Below, one piece after another: positions 6,881-13,870 of a stretch of 13,870 nt of DNA. The notes beneath the pieces are model-generated. The model ran no database searches and was not told the origin of the DNA. It saw only the letters and a program-made list of their open reading frames with translations. The DNA lies in contig JAUZQI010000071.1 of assembly GCA_030951095.1 (NCBI GenBank), positions 1 through 13,870 on the forward strand. Reading direction: 5' to 3'. How positions within the stretch are numbered: position 1 is the first letter of the stretch; every line of letters begins with the position of its first letter. Both the position numbers and the translations under genes were made by a program. The DNA is from Mariprofundus sp. (GTDB lineage Bacteria > Pseudomonadota > Zetaproteobacteria > Mariprofundales > Mariprofundaceae).

Positions 6881-7614
6881 ATATATTACTTGGAGTCAGC
6901 TTTTTTATTCTCATTCTTGTTTTCAGCGCGTTCAGAGTGCTGCGTGAATATGATCGCGGTGTCATTTTTATGCTGGGTCGTTTCTGGAAAGTGAAAGGGC
7001 CGGGTTTGATTCTGGTCATTCCGGTCATTCAGCAAATGGTGCGGGTGGATTTGCGTACGGTGGTCTTTGATGTGCCGAGTCAGGATGTGATTTCCCGCGA
7101 TAATGTGTCGGTCAAGGTTAATGCGGTAATTTATTTTCGCGTGCTGGATCCGCAGAAAGCCATTATCAATGTGGAAAACTTTTTCGATGCCACCAGCCAG
7201 TTAGCGCAAACCACATTGCGCAGCGTGCTTGGCCAACATGAACTCGATGAAATGCTGGCCGAACGTGACAGGCTGAATGCAGATGTGCAGAACATTTTGG
7301 ATGCTCAGACCGATGTATGGGGTATCAAGGTAGCCAATGTGGAAATCAAGCATATCGATCTGGACGAGAGCATGATTCGGGCCATTGCCAAACAGGCCGA
7401 AGCGGAACGCGAACGCCGCGCCAAGATTATTCATGCCCAGGGTGAAATGCAGGCGGCGGAAAAACTGGTGGAAGCGGCCGCCACGTTGTCCGCCCAGCCA
7501 CAAGCGATCCAGCTGCGCTACTTGCAAACGCTGACTGAAATCGCCGGAGATAAATCCTCGACCATTGTATTCCCTCTGGATCTGATCAAGCCGCTTTTGA
7601 AACACGACAAGTAG
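6877..7614 (+). CDS. Slipin / stomatin-like SPFH-domain membrane protein
   Basis: This 245-residue protein is a bacterial slipin that oligomerises on the inner membrane and is linked to membrane microdomain organisation and quality control. An N-terminal membrane helix covers residues 2-20. The SPFH/band-7 domain follows, with [25 protein letters not shown] and [22 protein letters not shown] charged helical stretch ([19 protein letters not shown], around 175-200) supports coiled-coil assembly. The C-terminal [10 protein letters not shown] (228-237) corresponds in position to the hydrophobic segment that the Pyrococcus NfeD protease cuts in its stomatin. The gene overlaps nfeD by 4 bp (ATGA) and has GGAGG at 6865-6869, so translation is coupled and the two products probably form one unit. 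E. coli QmcA/YbbK is a related arrangement with a short NfeD partner. Confidence 0.94.
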   Translation: MNILLGVSFFILILVFSAFRVLREYDRGVIFMLGRFWKVKGPGLILVIPVIQQMVRVDLRTVVFDVPSQDVISRDNVSVKVNAVIYFRVLDPQKAIINVENFFDATSQLAQTTLRSVLGQHELDEMLAERDRLNADVQNILDAQTDVWGIKVANVEIKHIDLDESMIRAIAKQAEAERERRAKIIHAQGEMQAAEKLVEAAATLSAQPQAIQLRYLQTLTEIAGDKSSTIVFPLDLIKPLLKHDK

Positions 7615-7623
7615 CGCTATATT
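7597..7623 (+). promoter_or_regulatory. Candidate acnA promoter with a palindromic -10 region
   Basis: TTGAAA (7597-7602) and TATATT (7618-7623) each match the sigma-70 consensus at five of six positions, but the spacer is only 15 bp. The -10 sits inside the near-palindrome GCGCTATATTGCGC (7614-7627). Both elements overlap the end of the slipin gene. Confidence 0.35.
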
Positions 7624-7641
7624 GCGCACCTTTTCAATCAC

Positions 7642-7647
7642 AGGAGA
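7642..7647 (+). promoter_or_regulatory. Shine-Dalgarno of acnA that fixes a TTG start
   Basis: AGGAGA lies 6 nt before the TTG at 7654. It supports this non-ATG start over the first internal ATG (7759), which would cut off a conserved N-terminal part. Confidence 0.8.
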
Positions 7648-7653
7648 CTTACA

Positions 7654-10299
7654 TTGAGCAACAGTTTCGGCGCAAAAGACACACTGGCGGTTGGTGATAA
7701 TACTTACACCTACTACGCACTCAAGGCGGCTGGAGATATATCGCACCTACCTTTTTCAATGAAAATCCTGTTGGAGAATCTACTGCGCAGAGAGGATGGC
7801 GAGGTGGTTAGCCGTAGCGATGTCGAGGCCATTATCCACTGGGATGCGGCTGCAGAGCCGTCCAAAGAGATTGCGTACATGCCGGCTCGTGTGCTGATGC
7901 AGGACTTCACCGGCGTGCCTGCTATTGTCGATCTGGCTGCCATGCGCGATGCGGTGGTTGCGCTGGGCGGCAAGGCCGATCAGATCAATCCGCTGGCTCC
8001 GGCTGAGTTGGTGATTGATCACTCGGTGCAGGTGGATGTGTTCGGTTCCGATTCGGCGCTGGCCAAAAATGCCGAAATTGAATTCTCGCGCAACCGCGAA
8101 CGCTATAATTTTCTCAAATGGGGCCAGAAGGCCTTTGATAATTTTAAGGTGGTGCCGCCGGATACCGGTATTGTGAATCAGGTTAATCTGGAACATCTGG
8201 CCCGCACCGTGTTTGTCGATGCCAATGGTTCCGACAACGATGGTGTGGCTTATCCCGATACGCTGGTCGGAACCGATTCCCACACCACCATGATTAACGG
8301 CCTCGGCGTATTGGGCTGGGGTGTAGGCGGTATCGAAGCGGAAGCCGCCATGCTTGGCCAGCCGGTCTCCATGCTGATTCCGAAGGTCGTTGGTTTTGAA
8401 TTGACCGGTTCTCTGCCGGAAGGTGCCACGGCCACTGATTTGGTGCTGACGATCGTGGAAATGCTTCGAGCGCATGGCGTGGTTGGAAAATTCGTTGAAT
8501 TCTATGGCGATGGCTTGAATCATCTGCCGCTGGCGGATCGCGCTACCATTGCCAATATGGCGCCGGAATACGGTGCGACCTGCGGCATTTTCCCGATTGA
8601 TGATGAAACTCTGAACTACCTGCGTCTGTCGGGTCGTTCCAAAGAGAATGTCGCACTGGTTGAAGCCTATGCCAAAGCGCAAGGCATGTTCCGGGATTCA
8701 TCTGTAACCGCGACCTACAGCGAAAGCCTGGGTCTGGATATGGCAACAGTTGTGCCATCGCTGGCCGGTCCGAAACGGCCACAGGATCGCATTGCATTGT
8801 CCGATTCCAAAGTCAGCTTCGCAGCTGCAGTCGAAAGCATCAAATCTGAAGCCGGATTAAGTTCCACCGCAGTGAATACGAACATTAACGGACATGATGT
8901 GACAATTGATGATGGCGCAGTCGTCATTGCCGCTATCACCTCCTGCACCAACACCTCCAACCCATCGGTTATGCTCGGTGCCGGACTGGTAGCCAAAAAA
9001 GCTGCGGCGCTGGGTTTGAGCGCTGCCCCGTGGGTGAAAACTTCGCTCGGCCCCGGCTCGCTGGTGGTTACTGAATATTTGCAGCATGCCGGTTTGATTG
9101 CGCCGTTGAAGCAGCTTGGATTCCATGTGGTTGGTTACGGCTGTACGACCTGCATCGGCAATTCCGGGCCACTGCCAACCGAAGTATCGGCGGCGATTTC
9201 AGAAGGAGACTTGTCGGTCTGTTCCGTACTCTCGGGTAACCGTAACTTTGAAGGCCGGGTGCATGCCGAAGTGCGCATGAATTATCTGGCCAGCCCGCCG
9301 CTGGTGGTGGCTTACGCCATTGCAGGTACGATGAATATTGATCTGTACAACGATCCGATTGGCAAGGCTACGGATGGAAACGATGTCTATTTGAAAGACA
9401 TCTGGCCGACGCAGGCCGAAGTGGCCGAGGCTGTAGCCGGCGTATCGCGTGAGCAGTTCACTAAATCCTATGCCGATGTATTCGCCGGCGATGCCAACTG
9501 GCAAAATCTTGCTGCGCCGGAAGGCGAGCGTTTTGCATGGGAGGATGATTCCACCTATATCCAGAATCCCCCCTATTTTGCCGGAATGGGTAAAGAGGCT
9601 GGCAGTATTGGCGATATTGAAAATGCACGCGTTCTGGCACTGCTGGGCGATTCTGTTACGACCGATCACATCTCTCCGGCCGGGGCTATCAAAGCCGATT
9701 CTCCGGCTGGCACTTATTTGTGTGAACATGGTGTTGAGCAGAAAGACTTCAATTCCTACGGTTCACGCCGTGGCAACCATGAAGTGATGATGCGCGGCAC
9801 GTTTGCCAATATCCGTTTACGCAACCAGCTGGCACCCGGTACAGAGGGCGGGGTTACAGTTCACCTGCCGGATGGGGAACAGACCAGTGTCTACGATACC
9901 GCTATGCAGTATCAGGCTGAAGGCGTTGCCGCCATTGTTATTGCCGGTAAGGAATACGGTTCCGGCTCCTCACGCGACTGGGCAGCCAAAGGCCCGTCAT
10001 TGCTGGGTATCCGTGCTGCGATTGCTGAAAGTTATGAACGTATTCACCGCTCGAACCTTGTTGGTATGGGCATCCTGCCGTTGCAGTTTTTGGACGGAGA
10101 ATCGGCTGCATCACTGGGTTTGAGCGGGCGGGAAATATTCAGCATCACTGGTGTTGAAGAAGGCGCACATGAAGTCACCGTCACTGCCGACGATAAAATA
10201 TTCACAGCAATCGTGCGCATTGATACACCCAAGGAGTGGGATTACTACCGCCACGGTGGCATCCTGCAATATGTGTTGCGCCAGTTGGCCGGCTCATAA
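7654..10299 (+). CDS. acnA: Aconitate hydratase A
   Basis: AcnA interconverts citrate and isocitrate in the TCA and glyoxylate cycles using a [4Fe-4S] cluster; the family is homologous to IRP1 and can bind mRNA when the cluster is lost. The 881-residue length fits the AcnA branch (about 890). The substrate loop [21 protein letters not shown] is present. The cluster ligands are Cys431 ([10 protein letters not shown]), Cys497 and Cys500 ([10 protein letters not shown]), with the same 66 and 3 residue spacings as IRP1. The mobile domain 4 carries [30 protein letters not shown] and [15 protein letters not shown]. Translation starts at a TTG with a good AGGAGA. It follows the slipin gene by 39 bp and may be co-transcribed with it or use its own promoter near 7597-7623. 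No truncation or missing motif was seen. Confidence 0.97.
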   Translation: MSNSFGAKDTLAVGDNTYTYYALKAAGDISHLPFSMKILLENLLRREDGEVVSRSDVEAIIHWDAAAEPSKEIAYMPARVLMQDFTGVPAIVDLAAMRDAVVALGGKADQINPLAPAELVIDHSVQVDVFGSDSALAKNAEIEFSRNRERYNFLKWGQKAFDNFKVVPPDTGIVNQVNLEHLARTVFVDANGSDNDGVAYPDTLVGTDSHTTMINGLGVLGWGVGGIEAEAAMLGQPVSMLIPKVVGFELTGSLPEGATATDLVLTIVEMLRAHGVVGKFVEFYGDGLNHLPLADRATIANMAPEYGATCGIFPIDDETLNYLRLSGRSKENVALVEAYAKAQGMFRDSSVTATYSESLGLDMATVVPSLAGPKRPQDRIALSDSKVSFAAAVESIKSEAGLSSTAVNTNINGHDVTIDDGAVVIAAITSCTNTSNPSVMLGAGLVAKKAAALGLSAAPWVKTSLGPGSLVVTEYLQHAGLIAPLKQLGFHVVGYGCTTCIGNSGPLPTEVSAAISEGDLSVCSVLSGNRNFEGRVHAEVRMNYLASPPLVVAYAIAGTMNIDLYNDPIGKATDGNDVYLKDIWPTQAEVAEAVAGVSREQFTKSYADVFAGDANWQNLAAPEGERFAWEDDSTYIQNPPYFAGMGKEAGSIGDIENARVLALLGDSVTTDHISPAGAIKADSPAGTYLCEHGVEQKDFNSYGSRRGNHEVMMRGTFANIRLRNQLAPGTEGGVTVHLPDGEQTSVYDTAMQYQAEGVAAIVIAGKEYGSGSSRDWAAKGPSLLGIRAAIAESYERIHRSNLVGMGILPLQFLDGESAASLGLSGREIFSITGVEEGAHEVTVTADDKIFTAIVRIDTPKEWDYYRHGGILQYVLRQLAGS

Positions 10300-10328
10300 C
10301 GGTTCTGTGCACTAACTGAGTTTCTCTG

Positions 10329-11147
10329 ATGCCTGAATTGCCCGAGGTTGAAACCATACGGGTCGGACTGGAACCACTGCTGGCGGGCAGGGAAATTATA
10401 TCTGTTGTTTGCCATCGGACCAATCTACGTTATGCGCTGCCGGATTTATCTGTGCTTGTGGGTCATGAAATAGCCGGTGTTCAGCGGCGAGCCAAATATC
10501 TACTGTTTGAACTGGAAAGAGACAGCCGAATGCTGGTCTGGCATCTGGGTATGACCGGCCAGTTCCACGTCTTGCCCCGGAATACTGAAGCCGCCGCGCA
10601 TGAGCATGTGCGTTTTGATTTCAGCGATGGCCAGAGCCTGCGCTATCGCGATGCTCGTCGCTTTGGTTATGCAGGGCTGGTTGACAGTAGGCAACTGAAA
10701 TCACATCCATGGTTTGTTCACCTTGGCCCGGAGCCGTTATCAGATGCATTTAATGCAGACCATTTGGCTGCAGCCTGCACGGGCCGCAAAGCGCCGATTA
10801 AAAATATCATCATGGATGCCGTTGTCGTGGTCGGAGTTGGCAATATTTATGCCTCTGAAGCTTTGTTCAGGGCAGGTATCCATCCGGCCAGAGCAGGAGG
10901 CCGAATATCTTCGGCACGGTTACTACAATTAAGCGATTGTATCAAACTTGTTCTGGCGGAAGCGATTGCTGCAGGCGGTTCATCCATCAGTGATTTTATG
11001 CATGCTGATGGCAAACCCGGTTACTTTGCCCATCAGTTTCAGGTCTATGGTCGCCAGCGACTGCCCTGTTATCGCTGTGGAGCAACAATCAAGCGCATGA
11101 TTCAGGCCGGGCGCAGTACATTTTATTGCGGTGGCTGCCAGCATTGA
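10329..11147 (+). CDS. mutM: Formamidopyrimidine-DNA glycosylase (8-oxoguanine repair)
   Basis: MutM/Fpg removes 8-oxoguanine and ring-opened purines from DNA and nicks the abasic site by beta,delta-elimination. All 272 residues are present. The N-terminus PELPEVET holds the catalytic proline and glutamate, and Lys56 in RRAKYLLFEL is the conserved lysine. HLGMTGQFH, DARRFG, GNIYASEALF (helix-two-turn-helix) and GSSISDFMHADGKPGYF follow in order. The C-terminal zinc finger uses Cys247, Cys250, Cys267 and Cys270. The signature separates it from Nei (PEGPEI). It starts 29 bp after acnA with only a weak GAG as ribosome binding site, and ends 46 bp before argS. No promoter was identified, so readthrough from acnA is plausible. 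Confidence 0.97.
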   Translation: MPELPEVETIRVGLEPLLAGREIISVVCHRTNLRYALPDLSVLVGHEIAGVQRRAKYLLFELERDSRMLVWHLGMTGQFHVLPRNTEAAAHEHVRFDFSDGQSLRYRDARRFGYAGLVDSRQLKSHPWFVHLGPEPLSDAFNADHLAAACTGRKAPIKNIIMDAVVVVGVGNIYASEALFRAGIHPARAGGRISSARLLQLSDCIKLVLAEAIAAGGSSISDFMHADGKPGYFAHQFQVYGRQRLPCYRCGATIKRMIQAGRSTFYCGGCQH

Positions 11148-11183
11148 AGCGGATGTGTATTATGCGCGCCGAATCAATTATTT

Positions 11184-11188
11184 GGAGA
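11184..11188 (+). promoter_or_regulatory. Shine-Dalgarno of argS that fixes a GTG start
   Basis: GGAGA lies 5 nt before the GTG at 11194. Alternative in-frame starts further up (TTG 11182, GTG 11131 inside mutM) lack such a site and add residues not typical of ArgRS. Confidence 0.75.
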
Positions 11189-11193
11189 TAGAA

Positions 11194-12900
11194 GTGAAAT
11201 TAGCATTGGAACAGGCACTCAAAGCTGCATTGGATGAGTTGCTCAAGGGTCATCCTGAGGAGCAGACACCACCGGTGGTATTGAACCGCCCCAAACAGAA
11301 AGAGCATGGTGATTATGCTGCTAATGTGGCCATGCCGCTGGCACGCGTGTTGAAACAAAGTCCCCAGCAGATTGCAGCGCGTATTCTTGACGTGGTTGTG
11401 TGGCCGGATGCGGTTGAAGGGGCAGATATTGCTGGCCCTGGATTTATCAATATTCGTTTGCAACAGGCCAGTGAAGCAGCGATTCTGAAAAGTATCATCA
11501 GAGCTGGTGAACAGTATGGTCGTGTGGCCGGGGCGGACGATGCCCAAAAGATAAATCTCGAATTTGTATCGGCCAATCCAACCGGGCCCATGCATGTTGG
11601 GCACGGTCGTGGTGCAGTGGTTGGGGATGCGCTAGCCAATGTGCTCAGTGCAGTCGGTCATGATGTGCAGCGTGAATATTATATCAATGATGCCGGTGCC
11701 CAGATCGGGGTGCTGGCGAACAGTGTCTGGCTGCGCATGCAGGAATTGCAGGGTGAGGCTATTGAGTTCCCGAAAGGCGCTTATCCCGGCGACTATATTA
11801 TCCAGATTGCCCGCCAGATTCTGGATTCGCATGATTATCATCAGTTGCAGATGATGGATGAAAACGCACGATTTAAACAGATCGGGCAGCTGGCCATTGA
11901 TGCCAATATGGCCATGATCCGTGATGATCTTGCGGCCATAGGTATCAACTTCGATCTGTATTTTTCCGAGCAGGGATTGCATAGCAGCGGCAGCGTCACT
12001 GAACTGATCGAACGCTTACAAGCCGATGGTGTGGTTTATAGCGGCATTTTGCCGCCACCGAAGGGCAAGGAAGTCTCCGATTACAAACCGCTCAAACAAT
12101 TATTATTCCGCACCACCGATTTCGGTGATGATGTGGATCGTCCGCTGGCCAAGCAGGATGGCACAGCCACCTATTTTGCTGCCGATATCGCCTATCATTA
12201 CGATAAACACCAGCGTGGATTTGATCGCATGATCGATATCTGGGGCGCTGATCATGGCGGTTATGTAACACGCGTGCAGGCGGCTATGAAGGCTCTGATT
12301 GAGAAAGACACACAGCCAGATGTACTGCTGGTGCAGATGGTTAATCTGACACGTGACGGCAAGCCAGTGAAAATGTCCAAACGAGCCGGCACTTTTGTCA
12401 CCCTGCGCGAAGTGGTGGATGAAGTGGGCCCTGATGCCGTGCGTTTTAATTTCATGACGCGCAGGGTAGAAAGCCAGCTTGATTTCGACCTGGAAGCAGC
12501 CAAGAAACAGAATGACGAGAATCCGGTTTATTATGTGCAATATGCCCATGCGCGTATTGCTGCGATTCTGCGCAAGGCAGCGGAAGAGGGCGTTGAAATT
12601 ACGGACGCCGATGATGTGGATGTGTCTGTGCTGGTTTCACATGAAGAACAGCGTTTAATCGCCCACCTGCTGGCTTATCCGGATGCCCTGAAAAAGTCAG
12701 CGGTTCGGCTGGAAGCATATCGGGTGGCGACATTTGTGATGCGGCTGGCGGCGGATTTTCATAGTTTTTACCACAAACACAAGGTGGTCACAGAAGATAC
12801 GCGCCTGACAGCGGCACGCATTGTGCTGATCCGGGCCGTTGCCCAGGTGCTTCGTAATGCATTGGCGATCCTGGGTGTGTCTGCACCGGAGCGTATGTAA
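11194..12900 (+). CDS. argS: Arginine--tRNA ligase
   Basis: This class I aminoacyl-tRNA synthetase charges tRNA-Arg in the cytoplasm. From the GTG start it is 568 residues, close to E. coli ArgS (577). The N-terminal Add-1 domain, which contacts the tRNA D-loop, includes PKQKEHGDYAANVAMPLAR. The ATP-binding HIGH-type motif is HVGH at 134-137 within NPTGPMHVGHGRG. WGADHGGYVTRVQAA precedes the KMSK loop (393-396, VKMSKRAGTFVTL), and the protein ends in the DALR anticodon-binding domain (YRVATFVMRLAADFHSFYHKHKVV). The KMSK signature is intact. It follows mutM by 46 bp and is followed 33 bp later by a SPOR-domain gene, a neighbour pair common in proteobacteria. Confidence 0.97.
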   Translation: MKLALEQALKAALDELLKGHPEEQTPPVVLNRPKQKEHGDYAANVAMPLARVLKQSPQQIAARILDVVVWPDAVEGADIAGPGFINIRLQQASEAAILKSIIRAGEQYGRVAGADDAQKINLEFVSANPTGPMHVGHGRGAVVGDALANVLSAVGHDVQREYYINDAGAQIGVLANSVWLRMQELQGEAIEFPKGAYPGDYIIQIARQILDSHDYHQLQMMDENARFKQIGQLAIDANMAMIRDDLAAIGINFDLYFSEQGLHSSGSVTELIERLQADGVVYSGILPPPKGKEVSDYKPLKQLLFRTTDFGDDVDRPLAKQDGTATYFAADIAYHYDKHQRGFDRMIDIWGADHGGYVTRVQAAMKALIEKDTQPDVLLVQMVNLTRDGKPVKMSKRAGTFVTLREVVDEVGPDAVRFNFMTRRVESQLDFDLEAAKKQNDENPVYYVQYAHARIAAILRKAAEEGVEITDADDVDVSVLVSHEEQRLIAHLLAYPDALKKSAVRLEAYRVATFVMRLAADFHSFYHKHKVVTEDTRLTAARIVLIRAVAQVLRNALAILGVSAPERM

Positions 12901-12933
12901 TGATTTATCATCAGTTGATGGCAGGAGTGGCGA

Positions 12934-13665
12934 ATGGCTAAGCAGGATTTCGCACAAGTGAAATCGACTACGCAGACTAAATCCGGATCGGGTTCCGGGG
13001 CTATATCGAGTTCGATCGGTATTGTGGTGATTGCTGCCCTGTGTTTTGGCGGTGGTTACTGGCTTGGATCTTCTAATGGGGCGCAGATCAGTAACAGTAA
13101 GGATACGAATGCCGTTGAAACAAAGCTGGCGACCCAGGTGGCTGAAAATAAAGTGCTGTTGGCAAAGACAGAAGCATTGCAGGATTCAGTTGAGCAGTGG
13201 AAACAGAAAGCGCAGCAGGATGCACATAGCAGGGTGGGTGATCTCAGTTTTTACAAGGAACTGCCCAAACAGTCGGTGACACCGGCCCCCATGCCTGATA
13301 TGCCGGTGGAAGCAGTTGCACCTAAAGTTTCAGCCAAACCGGTTACGGCACATCGCTCGGAGGTGGTTAAAGCAGTCAAACCGCTTCCGTCCAGTCATCC
13401 ACCTGCTAAATCCAAACAGCAATTGCACGATGTATACCGTATCCAGCTGGCTTCATTTCGGACACAATCGGATGCGATGGTCGTGCAACAAAAGCTCTCG
13501 CAGGCCGGTTTCTCCGCCTTGATTTATAAAGTTGATCTGGGTGGAAAAGGCTTGTGGTACCGGGTTTATGCCGGGCCTTACCATTCAAAATCTGCTGCTG
13601 AAGCCGACCAGAAGCAGATTGAGAAGAAAATAAAACTGAATGGGTTTCTTGTCCGTGGCGGATGA
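12934..13665 (+). CDS. SPOR-domain inner-membrane protein, FtsN/DedD-like
   Basis: This 243-residue bitopic protein is probably a septal cell-wall factor. A cytoplasmic N-terminus of about 23 residues precedes one membrane helix (about 24-46). A helical, probably coiled-coil part follows (about 60-97), then the FYKELPKQSV motif (107-116), which resembles the FYxxLPxxxV segment of FtsN-type proteins. A proline/valine/lysine-rich periplasmic linker runs to about 162. The SPOR domain (about 167-241, YRIQLASFRTQSDAMVVQQKL and LWYRVYAGPYHS) should bind denuded glycan at division septa. AGGAG at 12923-12927 lies 6 nt before the ATG. It sits 33 bp after argS, as FtsN-like genes often do. Whether it is the essential FtsN or an accessory SPOR protein cannot be decided here. 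Confidence 0.9.
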   Translation: MAKQDFAQVKSTTQTKSGSGSGAISSSIGIVVIAALCFGGGYWLGSSNGAQISNSKDTNAVETKLATQVAENKVLLAKTEALQDSVEQWKQKAQQDAHSRVGDLSFYKELPKQSVTPAPMPDMPVEAVAPKVSAKPVTAHRSEVVKAVKPLPSSHPPAKSKQQLHDVYRIQLASFRTQSDAMVVQQKLSQAGFSALIYKVDLGGKGLWYRVYAGPYHSKSAAEADQKQIEKKIKLNGFLVRGG

Positions 13666-13870
13666 AGACAGCAGGGAGAGTGCCCGACAAAACTGGCTGC
13701 AAGAGGTGTTGGGGCAGGATTTTACCATAGTTCCGCTGGCCGGCGATGCCTCATTCCGCTGTTATTTCAGGGTAACACCTTTGCCAGGACAGGCGGGGGA
13801 AAAACATTATGTGCTGATGGATGCGCCACCACAGCATGAAGATGTTCGGCCATTTCTGGCCGTTCGTTCG
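13640..13870 (+). CDS. Aminoglycoside phosphotransferase-family kinase, AmgK-like, 3' end cut by window
   Basis: The frame is open from the ATG at 13640 to the window end and reads WLQEVLGQDFTIVPLAGDAS, then FRCYFRV, then HYVLMDAPPQHEDVRPFLAV. This is the N-terminal lobe of the APH/choline-kinase-like family that includes AmgK, the N-acetylmuramate/N-acetylglucosamine 1-kinase of anhydromuropeptide recycling. GDASFRxYFRV is the nucleotide-loop signature as I recall it; the second arginine common in relatives is a cysteine here. The catalytic loop is beyond the window, so exact substrate is inferred. The start is uncertain: ATG 13640 (26-bp overlap with the SPOR gene), TTG 13649 and GTG 13655 are all in frame and none has a strong ribosome binding site; GTG 13655 would give the most family-like length. 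The overlap implies coupling with the SPOR gene. Confidence 0.8.
   Translation, partial: MGFLSVADEDSRESARQNWLQEVLGQDFTIVPLAGDASFRCYFRVTPLPGQAGEKHYVLMDAPPQHEDVRPFLAVRS

Noticed and set aside
7201..7746. 181-codon minus-strand frame across the slipin-acnA junction
   Set aside because: Opposes the slipin coiled-coil region and the acnA start; no family features.
7780..8682. 300-codon open frame on the minus strand inside acnA
   Set aside because: It lies wholly opposite a well-supported aconitase, its product resembles no family I know and is rich in His, Arg and Gln as expected from an antisense frame; no suitable start signals.
9199..9729. 176-codon minus-strand frame in acnA
   Set aside because: Shadow of conserved aconitase sequence.
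11131..11193. Upstream extension of argS into mutM
   Set aside because: The extra 21 residues are not ArgRS-like and the good Shine-Dalgarno points to GTG 11194.
1..13870. Search for a mobile element, CRISPR array, tRNA, rRNA, toxin-antitoxin pair or defence cluster
   Set aside because: No transposase, integrase, direct-repeat array, tRNA-like fold or defence-type protein was found; gene content is housekeeping apart from the DUF992 gene.

Overview
The window reads as chromosomal DNA from a Gram-negative proteobacterium. Coding is dense, most starts have purine-rich Shine-Dalgarno sites, two proteins have cleavable signal peptides, and there is an FtsN-like SPOR protein. The gene families (trifunctional-type FadJ/FadB, LipB, AcnA, NfeD-slipin, MutM, ArgS-SPOR) fit a gamma- or zetaproteobacterium-like lineage, but the sequence alone does not settle the class. 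No mobile element, CRISPR array, tRNA, rRNA or recognisable defence system was found. I see eleven genes, two of them cut by the window edges.

Left region (1-4111, + strand): the C-terminal three quarters of a fatty-acid oxidation multienzyme alpha subunit (FadJ/FadB type) overlaps a long-chain acyl-CoA synthetase by 14 bp, which makes a fatty-acid activation and beta-oxidation pair. lipB, encoding octanoyl transferase for lipoate synthesis, follows closely.

Middle region (4112-5506): a small exported DUF992-family protein has its own strong -10 box and Shine-Dalgarno site. It converges on a minus-strand flavodoxin/WrbA-like gene, and the two share a perfect 17-bp bidirectional terminator. 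The flavodoxin gene is divergent from nfeD across a 129-bp spacer that appears to hold face-to-face promoters.

Right region (5507-13870, + strand): a membrane NfeD-type serine protease and its slipin partner overlap by an ATGA junction. They are followed by aconitase A (TTG start), formamidopyrimidine-DNA glycosylase, arginyl-tRNA synthetase (GTG start), an FtsN-like SPOR protein, and the start of an AmgK-type phosphotransferase linked to cell-wall sugar recycling.

Most of the window is ordinary housekeeping sequence, and I do not see a new multi-gene system. The points that most deserve a second look are the isolated DUF992 gene, the apparently leaderless nfeD transcript, the near-palindrome around a putative acnA -10 box, and the slipin C-terminus as a likely substrate of the neighbouring protease.
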